From positions 1 to 60,273 of the forward strand of contig JBIKWM010000019.1 in the NCBI GenBank assembly GCA_044356305.1: a stretch of DNA of 60,273 bases, in the 5' to 3' direction. This document shows, in pieces, positions 43,675-53,200 of this stretch. Below the pieces are notes generated by a model. It was not told where the DNA came from, did not search any database, and saw only the letters and a program-made list of their open reading frames with translations. The position numbers were made by a program, and so were the translations under genes. This stretch comes from JBIKWM01 sp044356305. GTDB lineage: Bacteria; Bacteroidota; Bacteroidia; UBA10329. Position 1 is the first letter of the stretch. Each line of letters starts with the position of its first letter.

Positions 43675-45942
43675 TCACCTCGCCTGCTCGAGCTTGATCA
43701 GGTTGAGGGCGCTGCCGGCCTTGAACCACGTGATCTGCTGATCATTGTAGGTGTGATTGGCCAGAATGGTGTCTTTGCTGCCATCGGCATGCACAAACTC
43801 GAGCGTGAGCGGCTTGCCGGGGGCGAACCCGGTCAGGTCGGTGAAGTTGATGGTGTCGTCTTCCTGGATCCTGTCGTAATCGGCCTCGTTGGCGAAGGTG
43901 AGGGCCAACATGCCCTGCTTCTTGAGGTTGGTCTCGTGGATGCGGGCAAACGATTTGACCAGCACGGCACGTACGCCAAGGTGGCGCGGTTGCATGGCGG
44001 CATGTTCGCGGCTGCTGCCCTCGCCATAGTTGCTGTCGCCCACCACGATGCTCGGCACACCCGCGGCCTTGTAGGCACGTTGCACAGCAGGCACCTCACC
44101 AAGGCTGCCATCGAGCTGGTTCTTCACCTTGTTCACCTCTTTGGTAAAGGCATTGACCGCCCCGATGAGGGTGTTGTTGGCAATGTTGTCGAGGTGGCCG
44201 CGGTAGCGCAACCATGGGCCGGCCATGCTGATGTGGTCGGTGGTGCACTTGCCGTATGCCTTGATGAGCAGCTTGGCCCCTGTGATGTTGCGACCGTCCC
44301 AGGCGGGGAAGTTGTCGAGCAGTTGTAGGCGCTCGCTGCCGGGCTTCACGTTGACGATGACACCGCTGCCGTCCTCGGCCGGGGCGACATAACCGGGATC
44401 TTCCACGGCAAATCCGCGCGGTGGCAGTTCGTGGCCCTTGGGCTCATCGAGCTTCACCTTCTCGCCCTTCTCGTTGGTGAGGTAGTCGGTGATGGGGTTG
44501 AAGGTGAGGTCGCCTGCAATGGCCAGGGCGGCCACCATCTCGGGCGAGGTCACGAAGGCGTGCGTGTTCGGGTTGCCATCGGCACGCTTGCTGAAGTTGC
44601 GGTTGAACGAGTGAACAATGGTGTTCTTCTCGCCCTTGTCGGCCCCTTCGCGGTCCCACTGACCGATGCACGGCCCGCAGGCATTGGTAAAAATCTTGGC
44701 CCCCAGTTTATTGAAGGTGTCGATGAACCCATCGCGCTCAATGGTGTAGCGCACCTGCTCCGATCCGGGGTTGATGCCGAACTCGGCCTTGGGCCTCAAC
44801 CCTTTTGAGAGGGCATCCTCTGCAATGCTGCACGCGCGGCTGATGTCCTCGTAGCTCGAGTTGGTGCACGAGCCGATAAGGCCCCATTCCACCTTGGCGG
44901 GCCAGCCGTTGGCGGTGGCCTTCTCTTTCATCTCGGCCACAGGCGTGGCCAGGTCGGGGGTGAACGGTCCGTTCACGTACGGGCTGAGGGTGCTCAGGTC
45001 GATCTCGATCACCTGATCGAAATATTTCTCAGGATCGGCATACACCTCGGCATCGCCTGTGAGGTGGGCACGGATGCCGTTGGCCAGGTCAGCCACCTCG
45101 GCACGGCCCGTGGCGCGCAGGTAGCGCTCCATGCTCTCGTCATAGCCGAAGGTGGAGGTGGTGGCGCCTATCTCGGCCCCCATGTTGCAGATGGTGCCCT
45201 TGCCGGTGCAGCTCAGGCTGAGGGCACCGGGTCCGAAATACTCGACAATGGCCCCTGTACCGCCTTTGACGGTGAGGATGCCAGCCACTTTCAGGATCAC
45301 ATCCTTGGCCGAGGTCCAGCCGTTCATCTTGCCGGTGAGTTTCACCCCGATCAGCTTGGGGAATTTCAGTTCCCACGCCATACCGGCCATCACATCCACG
45401 GCATCGGCACCGCCCACACCTATGGCCACCATGCCGAGGCCGCCCGCATTCACGGTGTGGCTGTCGGTACCTATCATCATCCCCCCTGGGAAGGCGTAAT
45501 TCTCGAGCACCACCTGGTGGATGATGCCTGCGCCCGGTTTCCAGAACCCGATGCCGTATTTATTGGAAACAGATTGGAGGAAATTGAACACCTCGCTGCT
45601 CTTGTTCAGCGCATCCTGCAGGTCGGCACTGGCGCCTATGCGGGCCGAGATGAGGTGGTCGCAGTGGGCGGTGCTGGGCACAGCCACCTTTTTGCGACCG
45701 GCCTGCATGAACTGCAAAAGGGCCATCTGGGCGGTGGCATCCTGCATGGCCACACGGTCGGGCGCGAAATCGACATAGCTCTTGCCGCGCACATGGGCCT
45801 GCGATGCAGCGCCCTCCCACAGGTGTGCATAGAGTATCTTCTCACTCAGGGTGAGGGGCCGGCCCACCACCTTGCGGGCTGCTGCGATGCGCTCGGGGTA
45901 ACGTGCGTACACCGCTTTTATCATGTCGAGATCGAAAACCAT
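43675..45942 (-). CDS. acn: Aconitate hydratase
   Basis: 755 residues, the length of the mitochondrial-type aconitases common in Bacteroidetes and shorter than AcnA/IRP1. The [4Fe-4S] ligands are the Cys in IGSCTNSSYED (about 357) and the two in NACGPCIGQW (about 420-423). The C-terminal swivel domain carries 'YGEGSSREHAA'. It converts citrate to isocitrate through cis-aconitate in the TCA cycle. It appears as a single-gene unit with its own terminator. Nothing is missing or unusual. Confidence 0.97.
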   Translation of the reverse strand: MVFDLDMIKAVYARYPERIAAARKVVGRPLTLSEKILYAHLWEGAASQAHVRGKSYVDFAPDRVAMQDATAQMALLQFMQAGRKKVAVPSTAHCDHLISARIGASADLQDALNKSSEVFNFLQSVSNKYGIGFWKPGAGIIHQVVLENYAFPGGMMIGTDSHTVNAGGLGMVAIGVGGADAVDVMAGMAWELKFPKLIGVKLTGKMNGWTSAKDVILKVAGILTVKGGTGAIVEYFGPGALSLSCTGKGTICNMGAEIGATTSTFGYDESMERYLRATGRAEVADLANGIRAHLTGDAEVYADPEKYFDQVIEIDLSTLSPYVNGPFTPDLATPVAEMKEKATANGWPAKVEWGLIGSCTNSSYEDISRACSIAEDALSKGLRPKAEFGINPGSEQVRYTIERDGFIDTFNKLGAKIFTNACGPCIGQWDREGADKGEKNTIVHSFNRNFSKRADGNPNTHAFVTSPEMVAALAIAGDLTFNPITDYLTNEKGEKVKLDEPKGHELPPRGFAVEDPGYVAPAEDGSGVIVNVKPGSERLQLLDNFPAWDGRNITGAKLLIKAYGKCTTDHISMAGPWLRYRGHLDNIANNTLIGAVNAFTKEVNKVKNQLDGSLGEVPAVQRAYKAAGVPSIVVGDSNYGEGSSREHAAMQPRHLGVRAVLVKSFARIHETNLKKQGMLALTFANEADYDRIQEDDTINFTDLTGFAPGKPLTLEFVHADGSKDTILANHTYNDQQITWFKAGSALNLIKLEQAR

Positions 45943-46067
45943 CGGGGATGAACTTTTACGGGTTTCTGTTGCTTCTGTAAGGCCGCGCGAAAGTACTGAG
46001 CCCGATCGGCTGCTGAAAGGGGATCAGGGCATTTGGCAGGCTAACTTTCGCCCCGCTATCCATCTGC

Positions 46068-47324
46068 ATGTTCGAGGCCCGGTATCTGCAACTTGTAAAG
46101 GAGAATGTGAACGTGGCACTGGGTGCCATCCGTTCGCAGCTGCTCAGGGCCATCCTGACGATGCTGATCATAGCCATCGGCATCATGGCGCTGGTGGGCA
46201 TACTCACGGCCATTGACGGCATTAAGGGGAGCATCACGAGCAATTTCACCAGCATGGGTGCCAACACCTTCACCATACGCAACTACGGTATGGGCATACG
46301 GGTGGGCAAGAACAGCCGCAAGGCGCGCGACTATCAGCGCATCAGCTACCTGGAGGCGCAGCGTTTTGTGGAGGAATTCCGGTTGCCGGGTGCGGTGAGC
46401 GTGTCGAGCATCGCCTCGTTTGCGGCCACGCTGAAGCACGACAAGGAGAAGACGCAGCCCAATGTGACGGTGATAGGCACCGACCAGTACTACTTCGCCA
46501 CCTCGGGCTATGAGCTGGGCAAGGGCCGCAACTTCAATGCCCGCGAGCTGCGGTTCGGCATACCGGTGGTGGTGCTGGGACAGGAGGTGGCCGATGTGCT
46601 GTTCCCCAAAAAGGCCGACCCGATGGGCAAGGTGGTGAGCATAGGTGCGCACAAGTACACGGTGATTGGCATCTTGGCCGAGAAGGGTTCGAGCATGGGT
46701 TTCGGGGGCGATAAGACGGTGATGATACCGCTCACCAACGCCCGGCAGAACTACCTGGGCCGCAACGCCTCGTTCACCATAAACGTGCTGACCACCGATG
46801 TGGCCAACCTGGACGGGGCCATAGGCGAGGCCACCGGCACCTTCAGGGTGATACGCGGGGTGCGACCGGGACAGCCCGACAACTTTGAGGTGGTGCGCAG
46901 CGACAGCCTCTCGCGCATGCTGGTCGATAATCTGTATGAGGTGCAGGTGGCGGGATTCCTGATCGGACTGATCACGCTGCTGGGGGCGGCCATCGGGCTG
47001 ATGAACATCATGCTGGTGAGCATCACCGAGCGGACGCGCGAGATAGGTGTACGGAAGAGCCTCGGGGCCACCAAGGCCTTTATCAGGCTGCAATTTCTGG
47101 TAGAGGCGGTGCTGATATCGCTGCTGGGCGGCCTTGTGGGCATCATACTCGGCATGGCCATGGGCAACCTTGTGAGTGCCGTGATCGGGGGCGGGTTCAT
47201 CATCCCGTGGCTGTGGATAGGTACGGGGGTGGTGGTGTGTTTTGTGGTGGGCGTGGTGAGCGGCATCTATCCGGCCATCAAGGCCTCGAACCTGGATCCT
47301 ATCGAGTCGCTGCGGTTTGAGTGA
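46068..47324 (+). CDS. MacB-type ABC transporter permease
   Basis: 418 residues. One N-terminal helix (about 25-48), a large periplasmic MacB_PCD domain (about 50-270, 'FSTMG'-like 'TSMGANTFTI') and three C-terminal helices in an FtsX domain (about 285-410), ending 'SGIYPAIKASNLDPIESLRFE', the typical permease tail. MacB-type permeases work with a separate or fused ATPase to move peptides, lipoproteins or drugs by mechanotransmission. No ATPase domain or gene is nearby, so the partner must lie elsewhere. Confidence 0.92.
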   Translation: MFEARYLQLVKENVNVALGAIRSQLLRAILTMLIIAIGIMALVGILTAIDGIKGSITSNFTSMGANTFTIRNYGMGIRVGKNSRKARDYQRISYLEAQRFVEEFRLPGAVSVSSIASFAATLKHDKEKTQPNVTVIGTDQYYFATSGYELGKGRNFNARELRFGIPVVVLGQEVADVLFPKKADPMGKVVSIGAHKYTVIGILAEKGSSMGFGGDKTVMIPLTNARQNYLGRNASFTINVLTTDVANLDGAIGEATGTFRVIRGVRPGQPDNFEVVRSDSLSRMLVDNLYEVQVAGFLIGLITLLGAAIGLMNIMLVSITERTREIGVRKSLGATKAFIRLQFLVEAVLISLLGGLVGIILGMAMGNLVSAVIGGGFIIPWLWIGTGVVVCFVVGVVSGIYPAIKASNLDPIESLRFE

Positions 47325-47768
47325 GGCGTGGTGGTGGTCAGCGTCCTGCTGACTGTGCGCGGTGTAGGATCAACGCTCTGTCCCATTTCCCAATAACCTC
47401 ATTCGGAGCGCCTCCTGCCCCCTCTCCTCACGAGAGGAGCGGGCCTGCCCGATCCGGCACGGGCGGGCGGGAGCGGCTATAAAATGTTCATTCCTAAATC
47501 TGCCAATCCCCACCCATCGCCCACCTCAATCGGAAGTCACCCCTCTCCCGCAGGAGAGGGGCAGGGGGTGAGGTCATTCTCGGCAGTAGCTTACCACCCC
47601 AGCACCGTACAACGTCCCTCATGTCCCCCTTGTCCCACCCGTCCCACCCGTCTCACCTGTCCCCCTCGTCCCCATCCACCCCAATACACTCACTCACAAC
47701 CACATACCATCCATTATTTCTAATTTTCAATTCGTAATTCTTAATCTCCTCCATCAATCCTCATCCCA
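47325..47768. other. Intergenic region with short GC-rich hairpins and C-rich sequence
   Basis: No gene is supported. CCTCTC-n5-GAGAGG (47421-47437) and CCCCTCTCC-cgca-GGAGAGGGG (47540-47561) are short hairpins of a kind common between Bacteroidetes genes. GCGGGCCTGCCCG at 47439-47451 reappears at 49421-49433. From 47600 the plus strand is strongly C-rich, with short CCCACCCGT-type repeats at 47632-47668. Confidence 0.55.
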
Positions 47769-47999
47769 AGCCGCCTATACCTCATCCTCAGCCTCCTATA
47801 CTCCATCACCGGCCTCCTATACTCCATCCCCAGCCGACTATATTTCATATTCAGCCGCCTATATTTCATATTCAGCCGCCCATATTTCATTTCCAGCCGC
47901 CAGTATCCTATATCCATCCACCAGTACCCGATTACCAGAAATCAGTATCCGATATCCGTTCCCCTATACCACATATCCACCCGCCCATGATCCATTTTC
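47769..47999. repeat. Degenerate 21-bp tandem array, about 11 copies
   Basis: Eleven consecutive 21-base units based on AGCCGCCTATATTTCATATTC, with a start at 47769 and exact spacing but strong divergence between copies. The pyrimidine-rich halves and the central CTATA/CCATA are the best kept. It ends 79 bases before the LuxR-type gene. It has the same period as the array at 14841-15134 but an unrelated sequence. Confidence 0.8.
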
Positions 48000-48077
48000 A
48001 AAACCACCCATTCACACCTACCCCATACAATAAAACTACCGGTCTGCCGTTAGCCACTATCCTAACAGACCATCACC

Positions 48078-48383
48078 ATGCCCCGACCATACATCCTCTC
48101 CGATCGCGAGACCGAGATCCTCATCCAGATCGCCTCCGATCTCACCATCTCTCAGATAGCCGCCAGTCTGTTCCTCTCCGAACGCACCATCATCAGCCAC
48201 CGCGAGCACATCCGCCACCGCCTCAACGTGCGCAACACTCCATCCGCTATCATCATGGCCCATCAGCTTCAGATCATCAATATCGACAACATCAGGCTCC
48301 CCTTGGCCGACCCCTCCACACCCCTACCGCGCCACCATCCTCACCGCCTACAAAACGGATCGACACGATTTTTAGGTCAATGA
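48078..48383 (+). CDS. Stand-alone LuxR/GerE-type HTH protein
   Basis: 101 residues. Residues 8-68 form a LuxR C-terminal HTH ('SDRETEILIQIASDLTISQIA', 'LFLSERTIISHREHIRHRL'), and the remainder is a short Pro/His-rich tail. There is no receiver or ligand domain, so it may be a minimal regulator or a truncated two-component responder. Leucine codons are mostly CTC, unlike the CTG-rich neighbours. It is followed by a hairpin and then an unknown gene, which it may regulate. Confidence 0.8.
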   Translation: MPRPYILSDRETEILIQIASDLTISQIAASLFLSERTIISHREHIRHRLNVRNTPSAIIMAHQLQIINIDNIRLPLADPSTPLPRHHPHRLQNGSTRFLGQ

Positions 48384-48391
48384 ACCTAAAA
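48370..48391 (+). terminator. Hairpin over the LuxR-type gene stop codon
   Basis: TTTTAGGT (48370-48377) and ACCTAAAA (48384-48391) form an eight-base stem with a six-base loop that contains part of the stop codon. It could be a weak terminator or an operator for the next gene. Confidence 0.4.
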
Positions 48392-48443
48392 TATCACCCA
48401 TTTCATCTTTTCAACTTTGACTTCCACTTAAGACCCACACTCC

Positions 48444-49376
48444 ATGGCCATCGTCAATTGCACCGAACCCGAACTATACCTCGTTTGCGAAACTGGCTGG
48501 ACCAGCTGCCGCGAGCACCTCGCCCAGTTCACCCTCGCATCACCCCTGTACGACAACGCTTTTATCGATGCTCGCCTGGCGGAAGTGGTTGCAGCCAACA
48601 ACCTCCCCGATGAGGCCACCCGCTATGCCACCGCAGAACTCGCCCACATTCAACTCGAAAAAGACGGCCGCACCTGCTGCGACAATTGGCAGATGCTCAA
48701 ACGTTACATCGCCAAGGCATACCCTGAGGACCAGCACAAGGTGCTATTCAACGAGGCCGGAATCAACTTCTACGAAAAAGCAGTCAACCAGAACTGGGAA
48801 TCTGTAACGCAGATCAATACCCGTGGCGCTGCCTTCATCACGCTCCACTCTGTGGCCCTTTTGGCCAATCAGAACATGCCCTCCACCTTTGCCGCCAATA
48901 TTTTCAACCCGGGGGTCACAGCCTTCACTGCACAGTTGCAGACCTTCTATCAGGCCGAAGAGGCCGCCCGCGTAGGTACAGCCGCCAAGAATGCCGCCAA
49001 CGAGGCCATCCATACAGCCGTCATGTCCATGTTCCTCGATGGCCAACAGATTTTCCGCAACAACCCCACCGTAAAGGAACAGTTCATCTTCGAATCCGTC
49101 CTCGCCCTCATTTCCGGTGCAGGCAGTGCAGGCTTCAAGGGCCTTATCCTCGACTCCGTCACCTCGCAACCCGTTCCCAACGTCAAGGTAGGCCTCTTCA
49201 ACACCAACAAGGTCACCACCACCGGCCCCGATGGCCGCTACCGCCTCAATGCCGCTTCCGGTTTTTACACCATTCTCATCGAATGCCCGGGCTACCAGCC
49301 CCAGACCCTCACCGACCGCGAGGTCAAAGTAGGTGCTCACACCATCATCAACATCAATCTCGTTCCCGCTCCCTGA
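48444..49376 (+). CDS. Unknown protein with C-terminal CarboxypepD_reg-like domain
   Basis: 310 residues, no signal peptide. Residues 1 to about 215 are mainly helical, with Cys residues at 6, 15, 22, 77 and 78, and contain 'HIQLEKDGRTCCDNWQML'. I do not recognise this part. Residues 222-310 are a carboxypeptidase regulatory-like beta-sandwich ('FKGLILDSVTSQPVPNVKV', 'GPDGRYRLNAASGFYTILI'). A cytoplasmic protein with such a domain is unusual, because it normally sits on exported proteins. The gene shares the CTC-rich codon use of the LuxR-type gene 60 bases before it. Confidence 0.75.
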   Translation: MAIVNCTEPELYLVCETGWTSCREHLAQFTLASPLYDNAFIDARLAEVVAANNLPDEATRYATAELAHIQLEKDGRTCCDNWQMLKRYIAKAYPEDQHKVLFNEAGINFYEKAVNQNWESVTQINTRGAAFITLHSVALLANQNMPSTFAANIFNPGVTAFTAQLQTFYQAEEAARVGTAAKNAANEAIHTAVMSMFLDGQQIFRNNPTVKEQFIFESVLALISGAGSAGFKGLILDSVTSQPVPNVKVGLFNTNKVTTTGPDGRYRLNAASGFYTILIECPGYQPQTLTDREVKVGAHTIININLVPAP

Positions 49377-49381
49377 GTAGG

Positions 49382-49453
49382 CCCGTACTAGATCGGGCGG
49401 GCTTGCCCGTACCAAATGGGGCGGGCCTGCCCGTACCAAATGGGGCGGGCCTG
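49382..49453. repeat. 24-bp tandem repeat, three copies
   Basis: Three head-to-tail copies of CCCGTACCAAATGGGGCGGGCCTG; the first is slightly diverged. It directly follows the stop codon of the unknown gene. The sequence GGGCGGGCCTGCCCG inside it is itself a short inverted repeat. Its GCGGGCCTGCCCG core also occurs at 47439-47451. Confidence 0.85.
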
Positions 49454-49740
49454 CCCTGAGCTTGACGTAGGAGCCCGTACAGAACCAGCCCCATAGGGGC
49501 CTGCCCCGATCCTGTCCAAGGGGCACCCTCTCATACCGTAGGGTACAACCCTACGCCTCCCCCTTCACACCTAAGTCTTGCGTAAACCTTGGTCAGTCCC
49601 ACCCTGCCCCGGGCAAAGCCATGCTCCCTGCTCTGCCTGATAGCATGCCCCACCTTCAATGCGGCCCGCGCTTCACTCACCACGCATCTGCTTAACATTG
49701 TGGGCCACGGCACAGCCTGTCCCTTCATTCTGATAAGCCC
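49454..49740. other. Intergenic region before the DUF1569 gene
   Basis: About 290 bases without a supported gene. Frames on the minus strand here are shadows. No clear promoter or terminator was found. Confidence 0.4.
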
Positions 49741-50190
49741 ATGCACAACATCCGCAACCGGTCCGACCTTGATGCTGTAATTGCCCGTCTGGAGGCCCTG
49801 AGGCCCGACACCGCGCGGGTGTGGGGCAGCATGAGCCCCGCCCAGATGCTGTGGCACTGCCGTCAGCAACTGGAACTGGGAACAGGTGGCCTGAAGGTGG
49901 CCGATATGGTGCCCGGCCCGTTGCGGTGGATACTGAAACAGACCGTGGGCCTGCGCCTGCCCTTTGCCAAGAACGCGGGCACCATTCCGGGCATAGAGGC
50001 GGCCAACAAGGCGGGGCTCGACTTTGATCAGGAGAAGCGCGAACTCCTGGCCTCGCTCAGGTCGTTTGCCTCTTTGGACCCTGCCCGCATCGAGCCGCAC
50101 CATCCCATATTCGGTGACCTCAATGCCGATGAATGGGGCCATCTGGTGTACAAGCATCTGGACCATCATCTCCGTCAGTTCGGCCTGTAA
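49741..50190 (+). CDS. DUF1569 (DinB-like) protein
   Basis: 149 residues, normal for the family. It starts MHNIRNRSDLDAVIARLEAL, with 'WGSMSPAQMLWHCRQQLELG' (about 28-47), which carries the conserved His of DinB-like four-helix bundles, and ends 'WGHLVYKHLDHHLRQFGL', where the second His pair lies. This spacing fits a metal-binding DinB/YfiT fold. The reaction is unknown. Codon use is CTG-rich again, so the odd composition ends before this gene. A large sensor gene follows 37 bases on. Confidence 0.85.
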   Translation: MHNIRNRSDLDAVIARLEALRPDTARVWGSMSPAQMLWHCRQQLELGTGGLKVADMVPGPLRWILKQTVGLRLPFAKNAGTIPGIEAANKAGLDFDQEKRELLASLRSFASLDPARIEPHHPIFGDLNADEWGHLVYKHLDHHLRQFGL

Positions 50191-50227
50191 CAGCCGGGGC
50201 AATAGTGTACCCACCTGCGCCTTGGCC

Positions 50228-53200
50228 ATGACGCATCCCGCTGCCCCTGTGCGATGCCTGTGGTGGTCCCTGGGCCTTGGGGCGGTGTTCGGCATGGGCG
50301 GATGCAGCTCCCCCGGCCCGCAGCAGGCAGACGATGCATCGGTAAGGCGCATCGATGTGCGAACCGAGCCGTACCCCACCGACTCTTTCGTGGCCCCCGA
50401 CACCCTCGCCCTTGACTGGAACAGTCTCGTCCGGGGCCAGGTGACCGAGGGCGAAGAGGTATCGCTGCGATATGACGAGCCCATCCCGGTGCGCACCACC
50501 GTGACCCGTATCGACCTGATGTCGCTCACTGAACGGGCGCCCGGCACCGGAACGCTGCCCCCGGCCGAGGTGAAGGTGAGCAGGGGCACCGCTGTGCCTA
50601 CGCGCGCCCCGATGGTGACACTGGCCAAAGATGCGCAGGTGAAGGAAAGGAATCCGCTCAATTTCAGTTCGTTCGGAAAGTTGCAGGGGCTCAATCACGG
50701 CAATGTGGTGCAGGTGATGCAGGACCTCTCGGGCCAGATATGGCTGGCCAGCTACGGGGGCGGGGCCACACGGTATGACGGGCACCGGTTCAGCCATTTC
50801 ACGGAGGAGACGGGCCTTTGCGGCAATACCCTCAACTGCCTGGCGGCTGACCGTGACGGCAACATGTGGTTCGGCAGCAACGGTCGGGGCCTATCGCGGC
50901 ACGATGGTTTCCGTTTCAGCACCTACACGGCTGCCGATGGACTGGGGAACGACAAGGTGCTGAGCCTGCTGTGCGACACCAGGGGCCGCATCTGGGCGGG
51001 CACGGGCGATGGCGTGACATGCATCACAGGCGACAGCCTGGTGCGCTACACCTCGGCCCAGGGACTGCCGGGCACTGCTGTGCTCACCCTCTCGGAAGAC
51101 CGCAACGGTTCCATCTGGATGGCCACCGATTCGGCCATCTGCCGCTTTGATGGGCGCACCTTCACCACCTACCTCACCACCGCTCAGCTCGGGGGCAATC
51201 AGATGGTCGCCATGCTCATTGACCGCAGGGGCGATATATGGATGGGCACCAAGGGCAATGGCCTGTTCCGGCTGAGCGGTGAGACATTGACCCGGTTCGA
51301 CTCTGAGGGCACCGTGCCGTTTGAGTGGGTGAGCTCGGCCATGGAGGACCGTGACGGGCACCTGTGGTTCGGGCTGAGTGCGCAGGGATTGGTGGAATAT
51401 GACCGACATTCATTCAGGCTGCGCGGAGAGGACGAGGGCATGAGCATCAACTCGGTGCGCTGCACCTATCAGGACCGCAGCGGCACCATCTGGATAGGGA
51501 CGTGGACGGGCGGGCTATCGAAGCTTGATGCCCGCTGTTTCACCAGCATTGGGCGCGATGAGGGCCTTACCGACAAGATACAGCTGGACCTGCGGGCCGG
51601 GGCCGACACGGTGGTGACAGCCACCACGCGGCATCTCACATTCACACGCATAAAGGGCCCGAGGATGCGCCATTACCGGCTGACCGGGCCTGAGTACGAT
51701 GTGATATTGTGCCAGATGCCCGATTCGGGAGGTGTGACATGGTACGGCACGCTGAACAGCGGGGTGTACCGCTCGGATGGCCGCACTACCCTGAACATAC
51801 GGGCCAGGCAGGGCCTGAGCGGGGACGATGTGCGCTGCATGGTGCGCGGCACCGATGGCAGCATCTGGTTCGGGACAAGCGGTGGCGGGGTGACGCGGTT
51901 GAAGGACGGCAGGTTGATGCGCTACGGTGCAAGGCAGGGCCTGCGGGGGAAAGACGTGCGCGCCCTGCTGACCGATACGGCCGGAAATGTGTGGGTGGGC
52001 ACCCTGGATGGGGGGCTGAGCCGATTTGACGGACGTTCCTTCTGGCATGTATCGGCCCATGGCGATGCGCTGAACAGCGTGACCAGCCTGCTGTGCGATG
52101 CTGACGGCACGGTGTGGGTAGGCACCAATGGCAACGGTCTGGCACGGCTGGGTCCGGGCGGTGCAGTGATGCTGGACGAGGCGGCCGGCCTGAGCCACAA
52201 CGTGGTACAGAGCATCCTGCAGGACCTGGGGGGCAGCATCTGGGCAGGCACCCGTTTCGGGCTGAGCCGCTTGCTGGCACAGGATGTAGACAGGTTGCAG
52301 AAAGGTGATGTGCGACCACCCACGGTGCGCACCTATCAGTATGATGACGGATTCACAGGCGTGGGCGCCAACGGGGGCCGGTCGATGGCCCAGACACCGG
52401 ACGGGCGCATCTGGGTGGCATCGAACGACCGGATCATGATCTATCACCCCGAAAAGGATGTGATAGACAGCACTGCACCCGAGGTGGCCATAACGGGTCT
52501 GCTCCTGTTCAACCAGGAAGTGGACTGGGAGGCCCATGCCACAGTGCCTGACACCACCACACGGTTGCGCAACGGCATTGAGGTGGGGGCCGTGCGCATG
52601 TCCGGCCGCACGCGCTGGCACGGGCTGCCGCTGGGCCTGAGCCTGAGCCATGCCAACAGCAATGTGACCATAGCCTACATGGGGCTGAGCACCTACCGCC
52701 CCAAGAGATTGCGCTACCGGTATGTGCTAGATGGCCCGGGCGGTGGGCACCCCACCCTGACCGACCGCACAGAGGCCGCCTATGGCAATCTGGCCCCGGG
52801 TGCTTACACCTTTAAGGTGCAGGCCATGAACGGTGTGGGGGTCTGGGGGCCGGAGCAGCAGTATTCCTTTATCATACGGCCCCCGTGGTGGCTTACATGG
52901 TGGGCCTATGCGGTGTATGCACTGCTGGCCGTGACAGGGCTGCGCGGCTACATCATGTGGCGCGAGCGGAGCTACCGCACACGGCAGCGGGAACTGGAGA
53001 GCACCGTGGCCACCCGCACCGCTGAGCTGCACGAGGAAAAGGAACGCGTGGAGGTGCAGATGGGTCTGGTGGAGGAGAAGAACCGCGAGATACTCGATAG
53101 CATCCAATACGCCCAGCGGATACAGAGCACTATTCTGCCATCGGTCAAGACGGTGGGCGCGCTGCTCGGAGATGCGTTCACGCTCTACCTGCCCAAGGAC

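Noticed and set aside
46068..47324. Complete MacAB efflux system
   Set aside because: Only the permease is present. Neither an adaptor nor an ATPase is adjacent, and the RND adaptor at 36.9 kb belongs to the CusA-type pump.
47325..49740. Insertion sequence or integrative element around the odd two-gene island
   Set aside because: No transposase, integrase or clear terminal inverted repeats with target duplication are present. The flanking 13-base match is a common GC-rich phrase and is too short to prove mobility.
51515..52651. 378-codon minus-strand frame inside the propeller/SpoIIE gene
   Set aside because: It arises because the propeller repeats give periodic stop-free antisense DNA. There is no independent start signal or domain.
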